Positions 1 to 12,319 of a stretch of DNA of 64,000 nt are shown here, one piece after another. The stretch is from Saxidomus purpurata. Lineage: Eukaryota; Mollusca; Bivalvia; Venerida; Veneridae. The translations under genes and the position numbers were made by a program. The stretch is taken from contig JAFMSR010000009.1 in the NCBI GenBank assembly GCA_022818135.1, positions 23,775,061 to 23,839,060 on the forward strand, in the 5' to 3' direction. How positions within the stretch are numbered: position 1 is the first letter of the stretch; every line of letters starts with the position of its first letter. The notes beneath the pieces are model-generated. The model made no database searches. It was not told the DNA's origin and saw nothing but the letters and a program-made list of their open reading frames with translations.

Positions 1-421
1 AAATGCTTGGTTCCTGAAAGCCTACATCAATAATTTTGATACGACCAGTCATGCAAAGCAGTCGTCTGTATAGTATAATGCTTTTGAAAGATATAACAGG
101 ACATGCGTATTTCGACGATATCTTAGTGTCAGTATCACGAGATGTGTATTTTCTATTTGCAGGATTACTGCTATGACCGGAGATATAGAAATCCAGTTTT
201 GTGGAAATTAAAAAAAGCTGATGAACAGAATCCGTTCTTTTATATGTGAATTACACATCGTGAATAAAAAGCAATTTAGAGACTCAATAAATATCAATTA
301 ATTTTCATTTGGACTTCGGCAACTGTGTAAATATTATTATATGAAGACTCAGTTTGGTTGACAACGACTGTACACATGTTAAAAATGTTACAGTGGCACA
401 TGTGTTTATGTGCTTTAAAAT

Positions 422-429
422 TATAAAAG
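422..429 (+). promoter_or_regulatory. TATA box upstream of exon 1a
   Basis: The string TATAAAAG matches the canonical TATA box. It lies 233 bases before the ATG of the exon at 662-742, so transcription would start near 450-460 with a 5' UTR of about 200 bases. No competing coding frame lies between the two. The motif is common in A+T-rich DNA, so the call depends on its position upstream of a plausible first exon. Confidence 0.35.
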
Positions 430-661
430 CGACGCATAAGGAACTACGAAGTTAATTATTTGGAGAGCATCGTGTTTAAGTGCGCGTTCATAGCAATGTT
501 CAAATATAAGAAATTGATACATGTAAAGAAGCCGTGGCTAATCTATTTTTGTTTAGATATCACAGCATAGCAAATGATCACTATATTACCAATCAGGTTT
601 GAATAATACAAAACTCTGGAAATTATATTGATATGAGATGGGATTAAAGTGAAGAAGCAAA

Positions 662-742
662 ATGAATGCCTCAACTTCTGTATCGGTTAAACAGTCGCCG
701 AAAGCCCGGAAGAGAAAAGGACAGCAGCCAACGGACTTAGAG
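662..742 (+). CDS. Alternative first coding exon 1a (27 codons, 5' partial gene)
   Basis: The ATG at 662 (context GAAGCAAA-ATG) opens 27 codons beginning M-N-A-S-T-S and containing a basic stretch K-A-R-K-R-K-G, ending ...P-T-D-L-E exactly at a GAG|GTAAGAG donor (GT at 743-744) in phase 0. The start M-N-A-S is shared with the exon at 21513 and the D-L-E|GT end with those at 35276 and 53948. That shared phase and end is the main reason to call it, because 27 codons alone would be weak. There is no signal peptide or membrane segment, so the N-terminus should be cytosolic or nuclear. It probably splices to a common exon beyond the window. The protein is not recognised. Confidence 0.5.
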
Positions 743-792
743 GTAAGAGTTTTAACATACTTTTAACGTGTTCAACTTGACTTATTCTTTTT

Positions 793-1790
793 AGCTCAAC
801 CAAATGGTGAGCTTATCTGATGACCAAACGTCCGTCGTCTACTTCTTAAGTACTAGCCTAAGGCCAAATTTTACATATTTAACGCCATCTCCTCTTACAC
901 AGCTGGCCAAATTTTAAATTATTTCAAGCACTGTCAAATTGTCCTCATGTGACTTTCTACCGAAATTGCTCAAACCGTGCCGCTAATTGCACAAGAAACG
1001 ATGGTCGGCGCGATTTTGAGTAAAATGTAAACGATGGGTAGCTGGATTTCATAGTAAAACTTCCTGTCAATATTTGTATGCAGTAGGAAGACGACAAATC
1101 TCACTTGGTGGGAAAACGTATACACCCTTACCGGAACGCGAACCCAGAACCTTTCGAATACGTAGCTGTCAGACCAAATGCTCTCCCGACCGAGGTAAAT
1201 GGCCCGCTTACATATTCCCCCCATAGTTCATACTGTGACAAGTGCATCAGGAAAACTAAATCCTTGTTTTTATATCAAATGTGTTACTCGTAATATTGAC
1301 CGAAACAACATACTTTTTTGATGATGTGATTGGCGCCAATTTAAGACACCGTCAATTCAAAACACTAAAATAACGCAAGCACAGCAGAATTAAAGCGCCC
1401 TACAGTATTTTAATGGACTTCTTCATTCGGTATTATTCAATTAAAGGATGCCTTACAGAGTACATTTTTCAATCAATAAAATGTTATACATTCTACTTGT
1501 CATTTCATTGGCGGTTGAAAAATTACCAACTACCGGTCAAAAGCGACCTTAATTCGGATACGCCGAAAAAAACTTTAAACGACATCTCCTTAACAGAAGG
1601 TCCGATTTTGAAATATTTCTTCAAGGGTGCCCCTTTATTATAGTTGCTCAAACCGTTCCACTGGCCACCAGGGCTAAAATGAAAATATGTTGCACATTCA
1701 AGCGTTCTTCTGATGACTCTACCAACATTGCTCAGAAGCTTCGCTGTGTTAAGCATCGTAACAGTGACTCCGCTTACATTTATTGAGCTG
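793..1790 (+). repeat. Degenerate copy of the microsatellite-plus-tandem element family
   Basis: Just after the exon 1a donor, 793-843 reads AGCTCAACC...GGTGAGCTTATCTGATGA followed by CGTCCGTCGTC. This matches the left end of the well-preserved element at 43862 (AGCTCACCTGG...GGTGAGCTTTTCTGATCG, then (GTCC)n). The phrase GCCATCTCCTCTTACAC, and later GACATCTCCTTAACAGAAGG and TTGCTCAAACCG near 1580 and 1645, correspond to the core of the same family. No coding content is seen between 793 and 1790. Confidence 0.5.
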
Positions 1791-2016
1791 ACCGACGTGT
1801 AAAATTGAATTTAGTTAACGCACAAAAAGGTAAACACGAAAAAAGGTATTTGTTATATGTCATTTGACTTACGAATTCGTAAATTATAACAATCCATCCC
1901 ATACTTTACATAGAGGTAGGACTTATAATATATGCATGTCCATATTGAACACATTCTAGATTGTGTAAGATAAATGTTATTATATAAGGTAGCTTTTTTT
2001 TTTCACATTATTTTTT

Positions 2017-2102
2017 ACTCCTAACAGTTTATTTTTCCACTACTAACAGTTTATTTTTTCAACTACTAACAGTTTATCTTTCCACTATTTACAGTTTATT
2101 CT
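2017..2102 (+). repeat. Short tandem repeat, about 24 bp x 4
   Basis: Four copies of a unit like CCACTACTAACAGTTTATTT. Three contain CTAACAG, which resembles a branch-point consensus followed by AG. The surrounding 1800-2870 is A+T rich with no supported gene. Confidence 0.7.
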
Positions 2103-2869
2103 ATTCATAATGTAAATCATTATGTTTCTTCTTATTGCATAAATTCAACGATACAAAATACAGGATTGCAGGCATTTTGTCATTTACAGAGATACATTAA
2201 AATAACTAATTTATCAAGTTAGCTAGTTTTATTCGGTAAAAAGTGTACATAACATGACAATGACATAATGAGGCATGATGATACAATATATATATATAGC
2301 AATAATCAAATTATTAAGGAGAATGGAAATATGACATGACATAAATACATGACAAAATATAAATATATGAGCCATGTAGTGCCCACCAATACCAGGGATA
2401 ACACACAAAGAGGAAAGGATTTCTCTTATTTCCATTGTGGTCCCTGACATTGGAGGCATGACACAGAAAGTCATGTTATTTTTTATAAAATTCAATTCAA
2501 TACTTATATTAATCAGTGAGGCATTAATTGTAATAATTTAGTTGAGATCACATATATCACAGACCAAGTTTGTATCACATTAATGAATCATGAAATATTG
2601 CATCACAGACATTGTCAGTCAAACTGTAAAAATTTAATATTAACGTGAAATATAATCAACTTAAGATATGAGATATTTCATATATTTTGACTGAACACTT
2701 CATATTTTATGTAGAGTGTATTTAACTAAAATAGTATTACACCGAAATGTTAAGTAAACTTTAAATATACAACAGCTGACTCGCGTTACCCACGCAGCTA
2801 ATGCAAAAACACGCTGTATGCTTTAATATAGTACATATCAGCTAAAGAAACTACATACTGAAACACAAA

Positions 2870-3660
2870 TAGTCTTGCTTTTTATTCCAATATTACCAGT
2901 AAAGTGTCTTTCTGCGAGTCTATCTTACAACAGACACTTGACAAAAAAACAAATCAAACAGGGAATGCCACGTACCAAAACGCAGCCTCCCAAAACGAAC
3001 CCCCAGCACCCAGAGGCACCACCAAACACACACACACACACCCCGCACACGACACACACACACAAACGACACACAAAACACTACCAACACACACTAGATA
3101 CAAAGCAAACACAGAGGACAAAAGAACAATAAAAGGAACACAGGGGGCACCGCCTTGGAACGGTCGTGGCAAAACACCACTGGGGGCTAACCGGTTTTGG
3201 TGCGCACCCAACCTCACTCTTACCCCCACCAGTTCCAAAGTCACAGGACAGTGAAATAAAAGAATCCCTGCTAGGGAATCTCTAACACACGCAATGGAAA
3301 CAAAAGGCATGGTATGTAAAACACAAAAAGCTCGTGATAAAAAAAAAGCAAACCTTGAGAACCAAAAAGTATGTACTCAATGCCTTTGCAGAAGGCAGAG
3401 CACCAAGAGAAACACCCTTAAGGGCCCGACGAAACAGGCCAGAGGACAGAACAAAACAGTTCGTCCCAGTGGGATTAAAAACTGCCCATCACAGAGTCCC
3501 CCCCTCTTCCGTCAGACACAATCAAAGAGGAACATAGCGTCCAACTGTAAACGGGTGAACACCAAACATGCGGTGTGTCTCAAAACAGTTGGGTCGAACC
3601 CTTTTAACAAAACGTTTTATAATTTTAGCAAAACAGTGGAAAATTGCCATGACCCAAAAT
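2870..3660. other. A+C-rich, T-poor block of unknown nature
   Basis: This 0.8 kb block differs sharply from its surroundings. From about 2940 to 3130 there is almost no T on the plus strand, and 3130-3560 stays G+C rich and purine rich. Open frames run through it in several frames on both strands (for example 3294-3674), but they look like a result of the skew: no domain is recognisable and the translations are K/R/Q/T-rich. It ends near 3600, where ordinary A+T-rich sequence resumes. A repeat-family fragment or a structured non-coding RNA locus are both possible. Confidence 0.4.
3024..3100 (+). repeat. Imperfect (CA)n microsatellite
   Basis: Runs of CA interrupted by CCCCG, CGA and AACG, inside the A+C-rich block. 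Confidence 0.9.
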
Positions 3661-4082
3661 CTACGAGTTTGTAAACCACATCCCCAAAAATCGGGTTTTG
3701 AAATACCTTCTCGCAGAAGAGTCTTTAGATTACTATTGAATTTCAAAACCAAACAGAATTACGATGTCTGCAAATTTCGCTTTGTTACGGTGCCCTGTTG
3801 AAGAAGTTTGAATATATGATTCGTTCTGAAATCCTCAACATAACTACACGCTCTGGCAAACCGAATTAACTGAGAAATGTATACCCCATAAGATGTAGCA
3901 TGAGGTACATCCCCATACAAATGGAAAATACTTTTCCTGTGCCCATGTAAGTAATACATTAAAAGAAATCGAGAATTTTTGGATTAGCAACATTGTACCT
4001 TAGGTTACGCGAGTAACCATAGCTATAATTAGAACCTGTTGAGTAAAACCAGTGCCCGTGTCCACAATTATACTCTACTCCA

Positions 4083-4320
4083 CTTAAGGCTAGAATCCAC
4101 AATAGAAGTGTAAAACTCAAGGTAATAATTTACTTATATAATATATCATATTATGTTTATTGCTATATCATTTGGTAGCGTATTAAGTGTACAGATATAC
4201 GTGACATGAATTTATACTGGAACCTTTTTATATGACTTTGTTCTAAAATACGTTATTTTCATACAGTTTGAAGAACTTTATTTCTTTACGAAAATCTGAG
4301 AGCGAGCAGCTTAAAGGATG
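4083..4320 (+). repeat. Dispersed repeat R1, copy 1
   Basis: Starts near TTAAGGCTAGAATC and ends near GAGAGCGAGCAGCTT. The same order of words (GAATTTATACTGGAACC, then TTCTAAAATACGTTATTT, then AAAATCTGAGAGCGAGCAGC) recurs at 6372-6593 and, more diverged, at 8380-8495 and 22975-23090. No coding potential. Confidence 0.75.
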
Positions 4321-5027
4321 AAAAATTGGAAGATATGACATCCATAAATGGGGTGTATTTAAAACTCATAGATGTAACTACCTTAAGTTTATAAATGATC
4401 TGTCTTCGCAAAAGTTTGTATTAAGTAAAATATTAATATCTAGCTTATATCTAATGCTATCTAGCCAAGCGTACTATATATACAAAGAGCAGACAATGAA
4501 GTGTAGATCAGTACACAGATGATATATCTGTCTTCATTAATCATTTGTCCTGTCAATAAACTACACTGTTGCATTTTGAAATAAGTGTTGTCATTTACAG
4601 TTTTTGATGTTGTTTTTTTTACATGCAACACGCGTCAGTTCCATTGAACACTGTTGTTTGTTCTTTGGTTACAAGTATGGCCCCCAGAGCATCACCCAGT
4701 TAAATGGGGAATTCCTTAAATGCACATATTGAATCATCAAAGCCCAAAGAGTCTCAATTCCAACACGTTTTGGTTCTCAAGTGAGCTTACAGAGCCACCA
4801 GGGCCCTCCTGCTATGTCAATACAGGCTGCCCATGAAACATAACCAGATGCTTTTAAAGCAGCCAACTTGTATCTATAGATCTCAATAATTATTAAAATG
4901 TTACGGTCTGGTAAACTTACAATGCTTCAAAGAGTTCAGAAAGACTTTTCATAATGTATGTTCTCAATGTGTCATATATGTTACCGTTGATTTTTTTTTT
5001 AAATTGACATAATTTTACCTGAATGTA

Positions 5028-6362
5028 CGAAGAATGTTCAAATATGAATGCATCTAAGCACATGAAAACGTATCCTTGATATATTTCAATTAGTTTTATT
5101 TTGGCACCTCAAAGTATTCACCTCCAACAGATATGCAAAGTTTCTTCTAATCCAATCATTAAAGGCATTTTCAAAGTCTTTTCTAGGTATACTATGAAGA
5201 CAGTGGAATATTGCAGAACCGAGGTGTTTGCGCTGGACAAATTTTCGACCAGAAAGGTATTTTTGAGCCTTGGGAACAAAAAGAAGTCACACAGGGCAAG
5301 GTCAGGCGAAAACGGAGTTGGAAGGAGCACAACAACCTTTTCCTGCCTCAGAAAGTTTTGTACAATAGACGCCTTGTGCGATGACTCATTGTCATGTAGC
5401 AATCTGACATTGCCCAAACCAGTTGCAGGTCTTCGATTTTTGAAATATTTCTTCAGTTTTCGAAGAACTTTAGTCTTGTTAAACATCGAATTTACGGATT
5501 TGCCTTTAGTTACAGCAACATGAATGGCAGGATCCTGACATGTGAAGAATATGGCATGCATTACCTTCTTGACACTCATGGTCCGTTTTGCAATGCATGG
5601 TCTTTTGCCAGACTTTGTTGTCCATATTTTGTTCTGAATCTTTCGTTTGGGCTCAAAAAAGTGAACCCATGTCTCGTCACCAATGACGACATTTGCGAAA
5701 TACCGTGCATTGTAATTTTGAAACTGTTTAAGCAACATTTTCGCGCATTGCACGCGTGCTTTTTTTTTTGCTCATCTGTCAACAGATGGGGAATCCATCT
5801 AGAACAGATCTTTCTCATTTTCAAATTACGTTTCAGAATTGCATGAGCTACTTCTAATAAGGTCACAACCATACTAGCTATTTGCCTAGCGGTGTATCTA
5901 GCATCAGTAGCAACTATTTCTTTCACTCTAGCAACCATCTTGGCAGACGTTGCTGTTTTCGGCCGACGGCCATGTGGTGCATCTTCTGTTGAAACTAACC
6001 CATATTTGAATTTCTTAAACCAATGAATAACTGTCGAAAACGACATTTCATCATGCCCATAAACAGAACATATTTCATTAATAATGTCTTTACACCCTAT
6101 CCCAAGAATGTAATGATTCTTAATATAGGACCGTATTTCAACGGCGTACGCTGACCTTCTTCCAACCATTTTTGTACTATTAGAATACACGAGAAGGTAA
6201 TGTTTAGCGAGCGGTAGACACAGCTAAAGTGAACGGATTTTAATTGGTGTGTAGTAATATAATGTACCATGTTTATCTACCCAATAATCTTGATTTCCTC
6301 CTGATTTTCGCATTATTGAGCGAGATAACGTTCAAGACGCCCTCATATTTGAACAATCCTCG
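5028..6362 (-). mobile_element. Complete mariner (D34D) transposon with TIRs and TA target duplication
   Basis: The ends form terminal inverted repeats. The left end starts CGAAGAATGTTCAAATATGA and the reverse complement of the right end starts CGAGGATTGTTCAAATATGA; the match continues to about 30 bases with roughly 25 identities. TA dinucleotides abut both ends (5026-5027 and 6363-6364), as expected for Tc1/mariner insertion. Length is 1335 bp, normal for mariner. The transposase reads on the minus strand. The right end lies only about 10 bp from R1 copy 2. Confidence 0.93.
5118..6169 (-). pseudogene. Mariner transposase, one frameshift
   Basis: Reading starts at the ATG at 6169 (M-V-G-R-R-S) and ends at TGA 5118-5120. 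An N-terminal helix-turn-helix region (F-S-T-V-I-H-W-F-K-K-F) is followed by the linker motif W-I-P-H-L-L-T-D-E-Q, close to the mariner consensus W-V-P-H-E-L. The catalytic triad is present: D in I-G-D-E-T-W-V-H, D in L-L-H-D-N-E, and D in S-P-D-L-A-L-C-D, with exactly 34 residues between the last two. The frame changes just after D-E-Q-K-K-K, at a run of ten A (plus-strand T, 5760-5769). The coding length is one base short of 351 codons, so a single-base loss fits. The family makes 340-350 residue transposases. As it stands the gene is broken, but it looks young, or the run length is a sequencing error. Confidence 0.9.
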
Positions 6363-6371
6363 TAAAACAAC

Positions 6372-6593
6372 TAAAGGCTAGAATCAAAATATAAGCAAAC
6401 AGTTTGGTAGGAATAAGCAGTTTACAATGCTTTTGAATTTGTTTGCGTATTTTTTATACTGAGAGATATACGTGACAGGAATCTGTACTGGAGCCTTTTT
6501 ATATGACTATATGTTCTAAAATACGTTATTTACATACAGTATGAAGAAATTAATTTTTTTACCAAAATCTGAGAGCGAGCAGCTTTAAGCTCT
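6372..6593 (+). repeat. Dispersed repeat R1, copy 2
   Basis: Aligns with 4083-4320 over nearly its whole length, from CTAAAGGCTAGAATC to TCTGAGAGCGAGCAGC. It begins directly beside the mariner right end. Confidence 0.75.
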
Positions 6594-6689
6594 GTAGTGC
6601 GTTTACGGGTCACTTAAGGTTAAAAGTATCCTCAGCCACACATCTGCTTTCAACAAGCCTCAGTAAATAGTACAGATACTGAGTACATT

Positions 6690-8010
6690 ATACAGACATG
6701 CAAGCTCTAGAGATACCATTCTAGACGTAAGCACAATAATGAATAATTATATGCTATGGTGAATATTATGACAAGTTAAGTGTAGCAGACGTCTAACTAT
6801 GGAAATTCAATGATAACACTGAATAAATATTTATAACGTTTGTTCCGTATGTTATGATTTTAAGTTGGACATATGTGTAACTAGATACCAGGGTCGTAGG
6901 CGTAATTTTGTAACAAAGTCACTTACGCACTTTAATATCAGTGCATCATGCGTAATATTATGCAAATCCGGCATGCGGAGTTTAATACCAATGATTAATT
7001 TAAAGGGGGACTCCCTACATCTAGCCGATTATATTCTCGAAACACAGATTATGCGTTCAGTGAACGTAAAATGATTAATAAATACAATTTCCATTAAGAA
7101 CCTATGGCGAAAAATGCCTCATTTACACAATTAATCAATATATAGGCTTTCTGTAAAGGAATGAACTGACGGAGGGTCATGTATTCGAATGCACCCAAAA
7201 CATGTAATTATTTATACACCTGAATGAATGAATGAATGAATGAATGAATGAATTATGGATGAATGAATGGATGAGTGAATGGATGAGTGAATGGATGAGT
7301 GAATGGATGAGTGAATGAATGAATGAATGAATGAATGAATGAATGAATGAATGAATGAATGAATGAATGAATGAATGAATGAATGAATAATTGATGAATA
7401 ATTGATGAATAAATGCTAAATGAATGAGCGAATGAATGAATAAATAAATGAATGAACATTTTCTAAAGCAAGACGTACCCGACAAACACTCCGATTGATA
7501 TACAATTCAAAGTATTAAGGTTAATATTTTATCCCCAACTAAATCTTTTAAAAACTACATGTAGTATGTTCTAGAACTACACATACTTAAATTGTGCAAG
7601 AATATAAGATCTGGCACCAAACCAATCATAATATGTACGGAAACATACCGGAACTTACAAATGTATTAATGGAGAGTATACTGCTCCAGTCTGAGTTTTT
7701 ATCTATCTAATGGCAATCTTTCTGGCTTTCACAAGGAATCAAAATTACTTTCTGTTTGGAATCTACAGAGATGGATATTAATGGTCAACTATTCTTATTA
7801 ACATGGCGGCATTGTGTATTATGTATTATATATCTTCACCTCTAGGCCTTCATTAAAGCAATAAAACAATTTGCTACACAGATCTTCTGTCTTGACTTTT
7901 ATAAAATTACGAACTAATTTAATTCGTAATTTCCCTAGAATGACATAAAATATTATTACTCGCATGTTGTATGCTTGCGAGCTTTTACGAATTGTGTTTC
8001 TCACGATGTC
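6690..8010 (+). repeat. Repeated block, copy A
   Basis: The left part, GAATAATTATATGCTATGG...GATAACACTGAATAAA (6740-6835), recurs at about 11870-11965 and, diverged, at 9995-10080. The right part (GTGCAAGAATATAAG, CTGGCACCAAACCAATCA, then a segment ending in CTTCATTAAAGCAATAA, 7600-7870) recurs at 10630-10960 and in two pieces at 13285-13320 and 14119-14420. The two parts keep the same order and strand in all three places, so this is a diverged block triplication, not scattered short repeats. The GAAT microsatellite lies between the parts in this copy. Confidence 0.65.
7221..7456 (+). repeat. (GAAT)n tetranucleotide microsatellite
   Basis: About 59 units of TGAA with variants (TGGATGAG, TAATTGATGAA). 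It creates long Ser/Ile/His/Phe open frames on the minus strand that are not genes. Confidence 0.97.
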
Positions 8011-8379
8011 ATCAAATGCTGACAGCGTGTGTAAAAATTATATAGGTTAATACATAGTTTCAGTGTATCGGGAAATCAAAATGAGATTTTCGTCTGTAAG
8101 CAAAGATCTTAAATATACTTACCAGCCTTGGTCAATATACTTACCAGCCCTATAAAACTTTCTAGAACTAAATCTCGTGCTCAGCACGAAATCATACTCA
8201 CGTAAAATGAAGCCAAGTCAAGTTAAACTTATTTATAAGCCAAGTCAAGTTAAACTGATTTATAAAGTCGGGTCGTAAAATGAAGCCAAGTGAAGTTAAA
8301 CTGATTTATAGATTCGGGTCGTGTGTGATAATGTTATCAGGTTATAATTTGGTTGCATATAATTTCAAAAAGACAAATA

Positions 8380-8495
8380 TTCTCGACAGGAATTTATACT
8401 GGAACCTGTTTATTTGACAATATGTTCTAAAATAGTTTATACAATTAGAAGAACGTTGTTTTTCCCCAGAGATCTGAAGGCAAGTAGCTTCAACG
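8380..8495 (+). repeat. Dispersed repeat R1, copy 3 (short)
   Basis: GACAGGAATTTATACTGGAA, TATGTTCTAAAATA and the end GAAGGCAAGTAGCTTCAACG follow the order of copies 1 and 2, but the upstream half is missing. Between 8500 and 9350 no gene or repeat is apparent. Confidence 0.6.
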
Positions 8496-9351
8496 TTCTA
8501 CTTGTTGTTGTTGTTCGTATCTGTCCCATGATCGCTTGCGATCTTACAATTACTAAAGATGTCATACTAATGAAACATATCGTACTTTTTTTGTACAAAT
8601 ATCATTGCGTCTAAAATCAAAAGTACATGTTATAAAAAGCGCAATATTTCTTAAATGATTTTGTAAACTAAAAATGTTTTTTGACAAGATTGTTTTTTTT
8701 TCGTAAGGAAACAACATAAATGCGAATGAAAGACATATGTCATCACTGTTTTAGCATTATATTTATTATTCTACATTGTATATGAGTACATCTAAAGTAA
8801 CTTGGACTTAAAAATGGTTTCCTGTTGATGCAAAGTATCAGTTTTTAAATTAACTTTTCAACCGGTGTATGTTAGCATGTTTAGCTTTTACATTGTAACG
8901 CGGCGCAAACAAACTTTGAAAAAATACCTGCTAGTGATTCGAATTTATACCACGCGAAGCGTGATCAGTTTGCTGGATAAGACAAAGTTTTAACATTGAA
9001 GTCATGTTGCCATATCAACAAAGAACATGTTTTTGTTAAAATGGCAACAGCCTTAATTCACCTCCTGTCAATGAAGATAATTCTATAACACATCCAGTAA
9101 ATTTCTATTTTTGTTTTATGGTTAACTGCTGAAACAGCAGACGCATAAATAGTGTATCAAGTCTAGATTTTCGGAAATAGCATTTACTCTAAATAAATTC
9201 GTTTAGACGTGACTGCATCTGACACATTACTGGAGCTCTATCCAAATATGTCAAGAATCACACTCCGAAAGTGCTATTTACACACTAACCTGTTTTACAC
9301 TAAGTGGCCAAAGCATTGCCGACCTGTTTTCTGAGTTTTGATAACTACATA

Positions 9352-9480
9352 TACAGTCAAACCTGTGCTAACGGCCCCTCCGTAAAGGTCACCCGTGAAT
9401 AAAGGCCAGACTTCGAAAAACCTGTAGATTTATTAGAGCAAATACACCTCTGAACAAAGGTCAACCTTGGACAAGGCCAT
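9352..9480 (+). mobile_element. Remnant of a MITE with degenerate internal repeats
   Basis: Begins TATACAGTCAAACCTGTGC, a typical end of invertebrate TA-inserting elements, then repeats GTAAAGGTCACCCGTGAATA and ACAAAGGTCAACCTTGGACA-like units. No matching right terminal repeat was found, so it is probably truncated. Confidence 0.4.
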
Positions 9481-9944
9481 TGTTGTCTTTCGGGTTGGTT
9501 TTTGTTTGTTGGTTTGTTTGTATGTAAAATCGCATATCATATTTCTTTCAAATTAATTGAATATCACAGAACTGGGAAAGATGTTCCAAAACTTTGTAAA
9601 GTTCAGTATTTAATTTGTCTTGCATTCCCTGTTTGATATTATTTTTGTTTTTTTGACAGCCACAAATGTTTTTGTTTGAATTCGGTGGACAATCACAGCT
9701 TGAATAGTTTTGAAAGTTTTACTCGACCGACTGCATCACATCTCAACAACGTGCGCTGAGTACTCTATTAACCATAGAGTAACAATACACCTGATAATAG
9801 ATAAAAATAATGCATAAAATTGCTATTTAATTCTTATTTCCCTATCTCTATACAATATCTTTAAAAGTTTTCAAACAAATTAGGACGTTCTGTGAATATG
9901 GCTCTTACAAAAGTACTCACTTTCCCAGTATCTGTGAAAAATTC

Positions 9945-10970
9945 GTAAAGCATTATTGAATAGGTGCCTAGCAGGCAGATGCAAAGTACTAAACACGAGT
10001 ATAATGTGGTGAACATAATGGCGAGTAAAATGTTGCAGGCGTCGGAATATGGATATGAAATGATAACACTGAATAAATGTTTTGGATGAGTTTTGTCGTA
10101 TATTATGATTTTCAGTGTTAAAGATACGTAAGTCAAAATGTGTGGGACATGCCTTATTTTATTACCAGAGCGAATCACCTAATTCTATATCATAATGACA
10201 TGAGAGTGGCATGCGATTTTGTACCAATGAGTGATCCGTTATTCTTTAAATATACATGTACTTATATGTTGACGCTTGGTCCTAGTATTCATTTATTTTA
10301 AATGAAGTGGATGCTGCTTAGGATTTTGCAAGGAAATTATATACTACAGTAACAGCAAAGCTTCTTTACTTACACAATGCTATACAAATAAAATTACGAT
10401 TTCTGATTTTAAACGTTTCGTGCGTACGTACTGTGAACAAGACTGTGAACAATCCGACTTCACAGCAAAATGTAATATATTATCCTGTATAATTATGAGA
10501 TTTGCTGGCGAAAACTAAAGTTCATGAATACAGGTGTTATCTGATGCAGAAGCAACAAGAATATGCAATATCTCAGAACAAATCATTTAAAAACGAGTGT
10601 GTTTTAGAACTAAATGCACATAAACTGTACAAGAACATAAGGCTTGGCACGAAACCAATCAAAATAAGTTAGGAAAATACATTATCTGACATGGAAAGTA
10701 ATTATAGAGAGAAAATTGCTCAAGTCTAATTTTTCTATATCTCTTATGATAATTTGTCTGATTCTTATCCAGACGTTTTCACGAAGAACCCAATTCCTAT
10801 ATTTACTAGGATTCTCAAGGTCCTCCAACGGGGGAAGTAAGGATGGCGAAATTATGCGCTTGGATCTGTTCATGGTTCTCAAATTTTTACGTATAACTCT
10901 GACTTCGTAAAAGTGCAGCTTTAAACAAAACATCATTGATATCGACTTTCCGAAAATCGTGAACTACCTA
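9945..10970 (+). repeat. Repeated block, copy B
   Basis: The same two-part block as at 6690-8010 without a microsatellite between the parts. Left part: GGTGCCTAGCAGGCAGATGC, ATGATAACACTGAATAAATG, GTATATTATGATTTTCAGT. Right part: TGTACAAGAACATAAGGCTT, GGCACGAAACCAATCAAAAT, TCGACTTTCCGAAAATCGTG. Open frames at 9861-10178 and 10682-10936 fall inside it and have no coding support. 10970-11840 shows nothing recognisable. Confidence 0.6.
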
Positions 10971-12319
10971 GGGTAAGTGACGAGGGTAAGATAGATATCA
11001 ACATAAATAAATGAAATAAAACATAAGATAAGTCAGAAAAGAAAGCGGCTTGAATTAGAATAAATGCATCAACATTTGATCCAAGTTTTATGAAACTTCT
11101 GACAGGGCTTGGGAGATACAAAATGTATGAAGCGGACATGAAGAGTATTTGACGGGCGGACACCATTCCTATATCCATGAGTGATAAAAACTGAAGACAA
11201 TCAATCATGTGCACAATGCACCGAAGTTAACTTAAGTACTGCCTTTTGCAATGTACATGTATTTGATGTTGGAAGCATTTTTTTATTGTTTAACTTCTTT
11301 TGCAATTATTTTTTTCTCTTGATTAATGTCAACTGCATTTACAGAAAACTCGCGAGTTCCCGGAGCAAACATGTGTTTTCAAGACTACAATTATTTGAAA
11401 AATTAATTTTTCAGACCTGGTGTCCTAAAAAGTTTTATATAGAGATAACTAGCATTAAATATCTGATAATTTGCATTACTCAAATACTTCATATTTTCTA
11501 ATGTTTCATGCTTGGCAAGCTAAATCTACGTCCTATCTGCTAAATATCTACTACGACATATTCTATAGTTATCATCTAGTTATAGCTAAATGCTGGGAAA
11601 TACTATCCAAACCTTAGTCAGTTTTACAGGCACTGTATAAAAACTTTCGAATCTTTCATCAAAAAATTTTAAATCTGTATTTACCAATTTGTCCAAGTTT
11701 CTTTACCATGCAAACAAAATCTTGAAAATGTTAATGAGCAAGCCTTTCCGAAAAGCTTTGTACTTGTCTTATATTGTTGTTGCTATAAACATTGTGTAAT
11801 GTTTAATGCTGTATACAATACAGACGGGAATGCTCAGGAGGTGCCTTTCCAGGCAGGCAAACAGTAATGAATAATTATATGCTATGGTGAATTTTATGAC
11901 AAGTAAAGTGTAGCAGACATCTAACTATGGATATAAAATGATAACACTCAGTCTGAATAAAATTAGATTAATATGTGATTTACGTGTATTATGATTTTCA
12001 GTTGGATTTATCGAGTGTAGTAGGTGTAATTCTATAACAGTTCGGCACACGTTCTTTTCACGAAATAGACATGCGTAATTTTATAACAACGGGGCATTTT
12101 TAAACCACTGATTCATTCATTCAATTCATAGGGGAGTAAATTAGTTACAACTTCAAAAACACTTTTGTTAACTGTTTAAACTTTGTCCTATTAACTGTGT
12201 CTGTCTCGGAGTCTGAAAACAAGCTTTATATCAAGACTTACATTAATTCATTTTCAAATATATATTAATATATTACTATTAGATAGCAGTAATGTAAAAC
12301 AATTTATACGCCTGCTTGA

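Noticed and set aside
970..1293. Overlapping frames on opposite strands (84 and 62 codons)
   Set aside because: No recognisable protein and they lie in degenerate repeat sequence.
2875..3674. Overlapping frames up to 126 codons on both strands
   Set aside because: Base-composition skew keeps several frames open at once; no domain and no codon-position pattern.
4003..4018. Small hairpin GGTTAC-GCGA-GTAACC
   Set aside because: Six-base stems of this kind are expected by chance in 64 kb.
7177..7485. Frames of 68-102 codons rich in Ser, Ile, His and Phe
   Set aside because: Tetranucleotide microsatellite translated.
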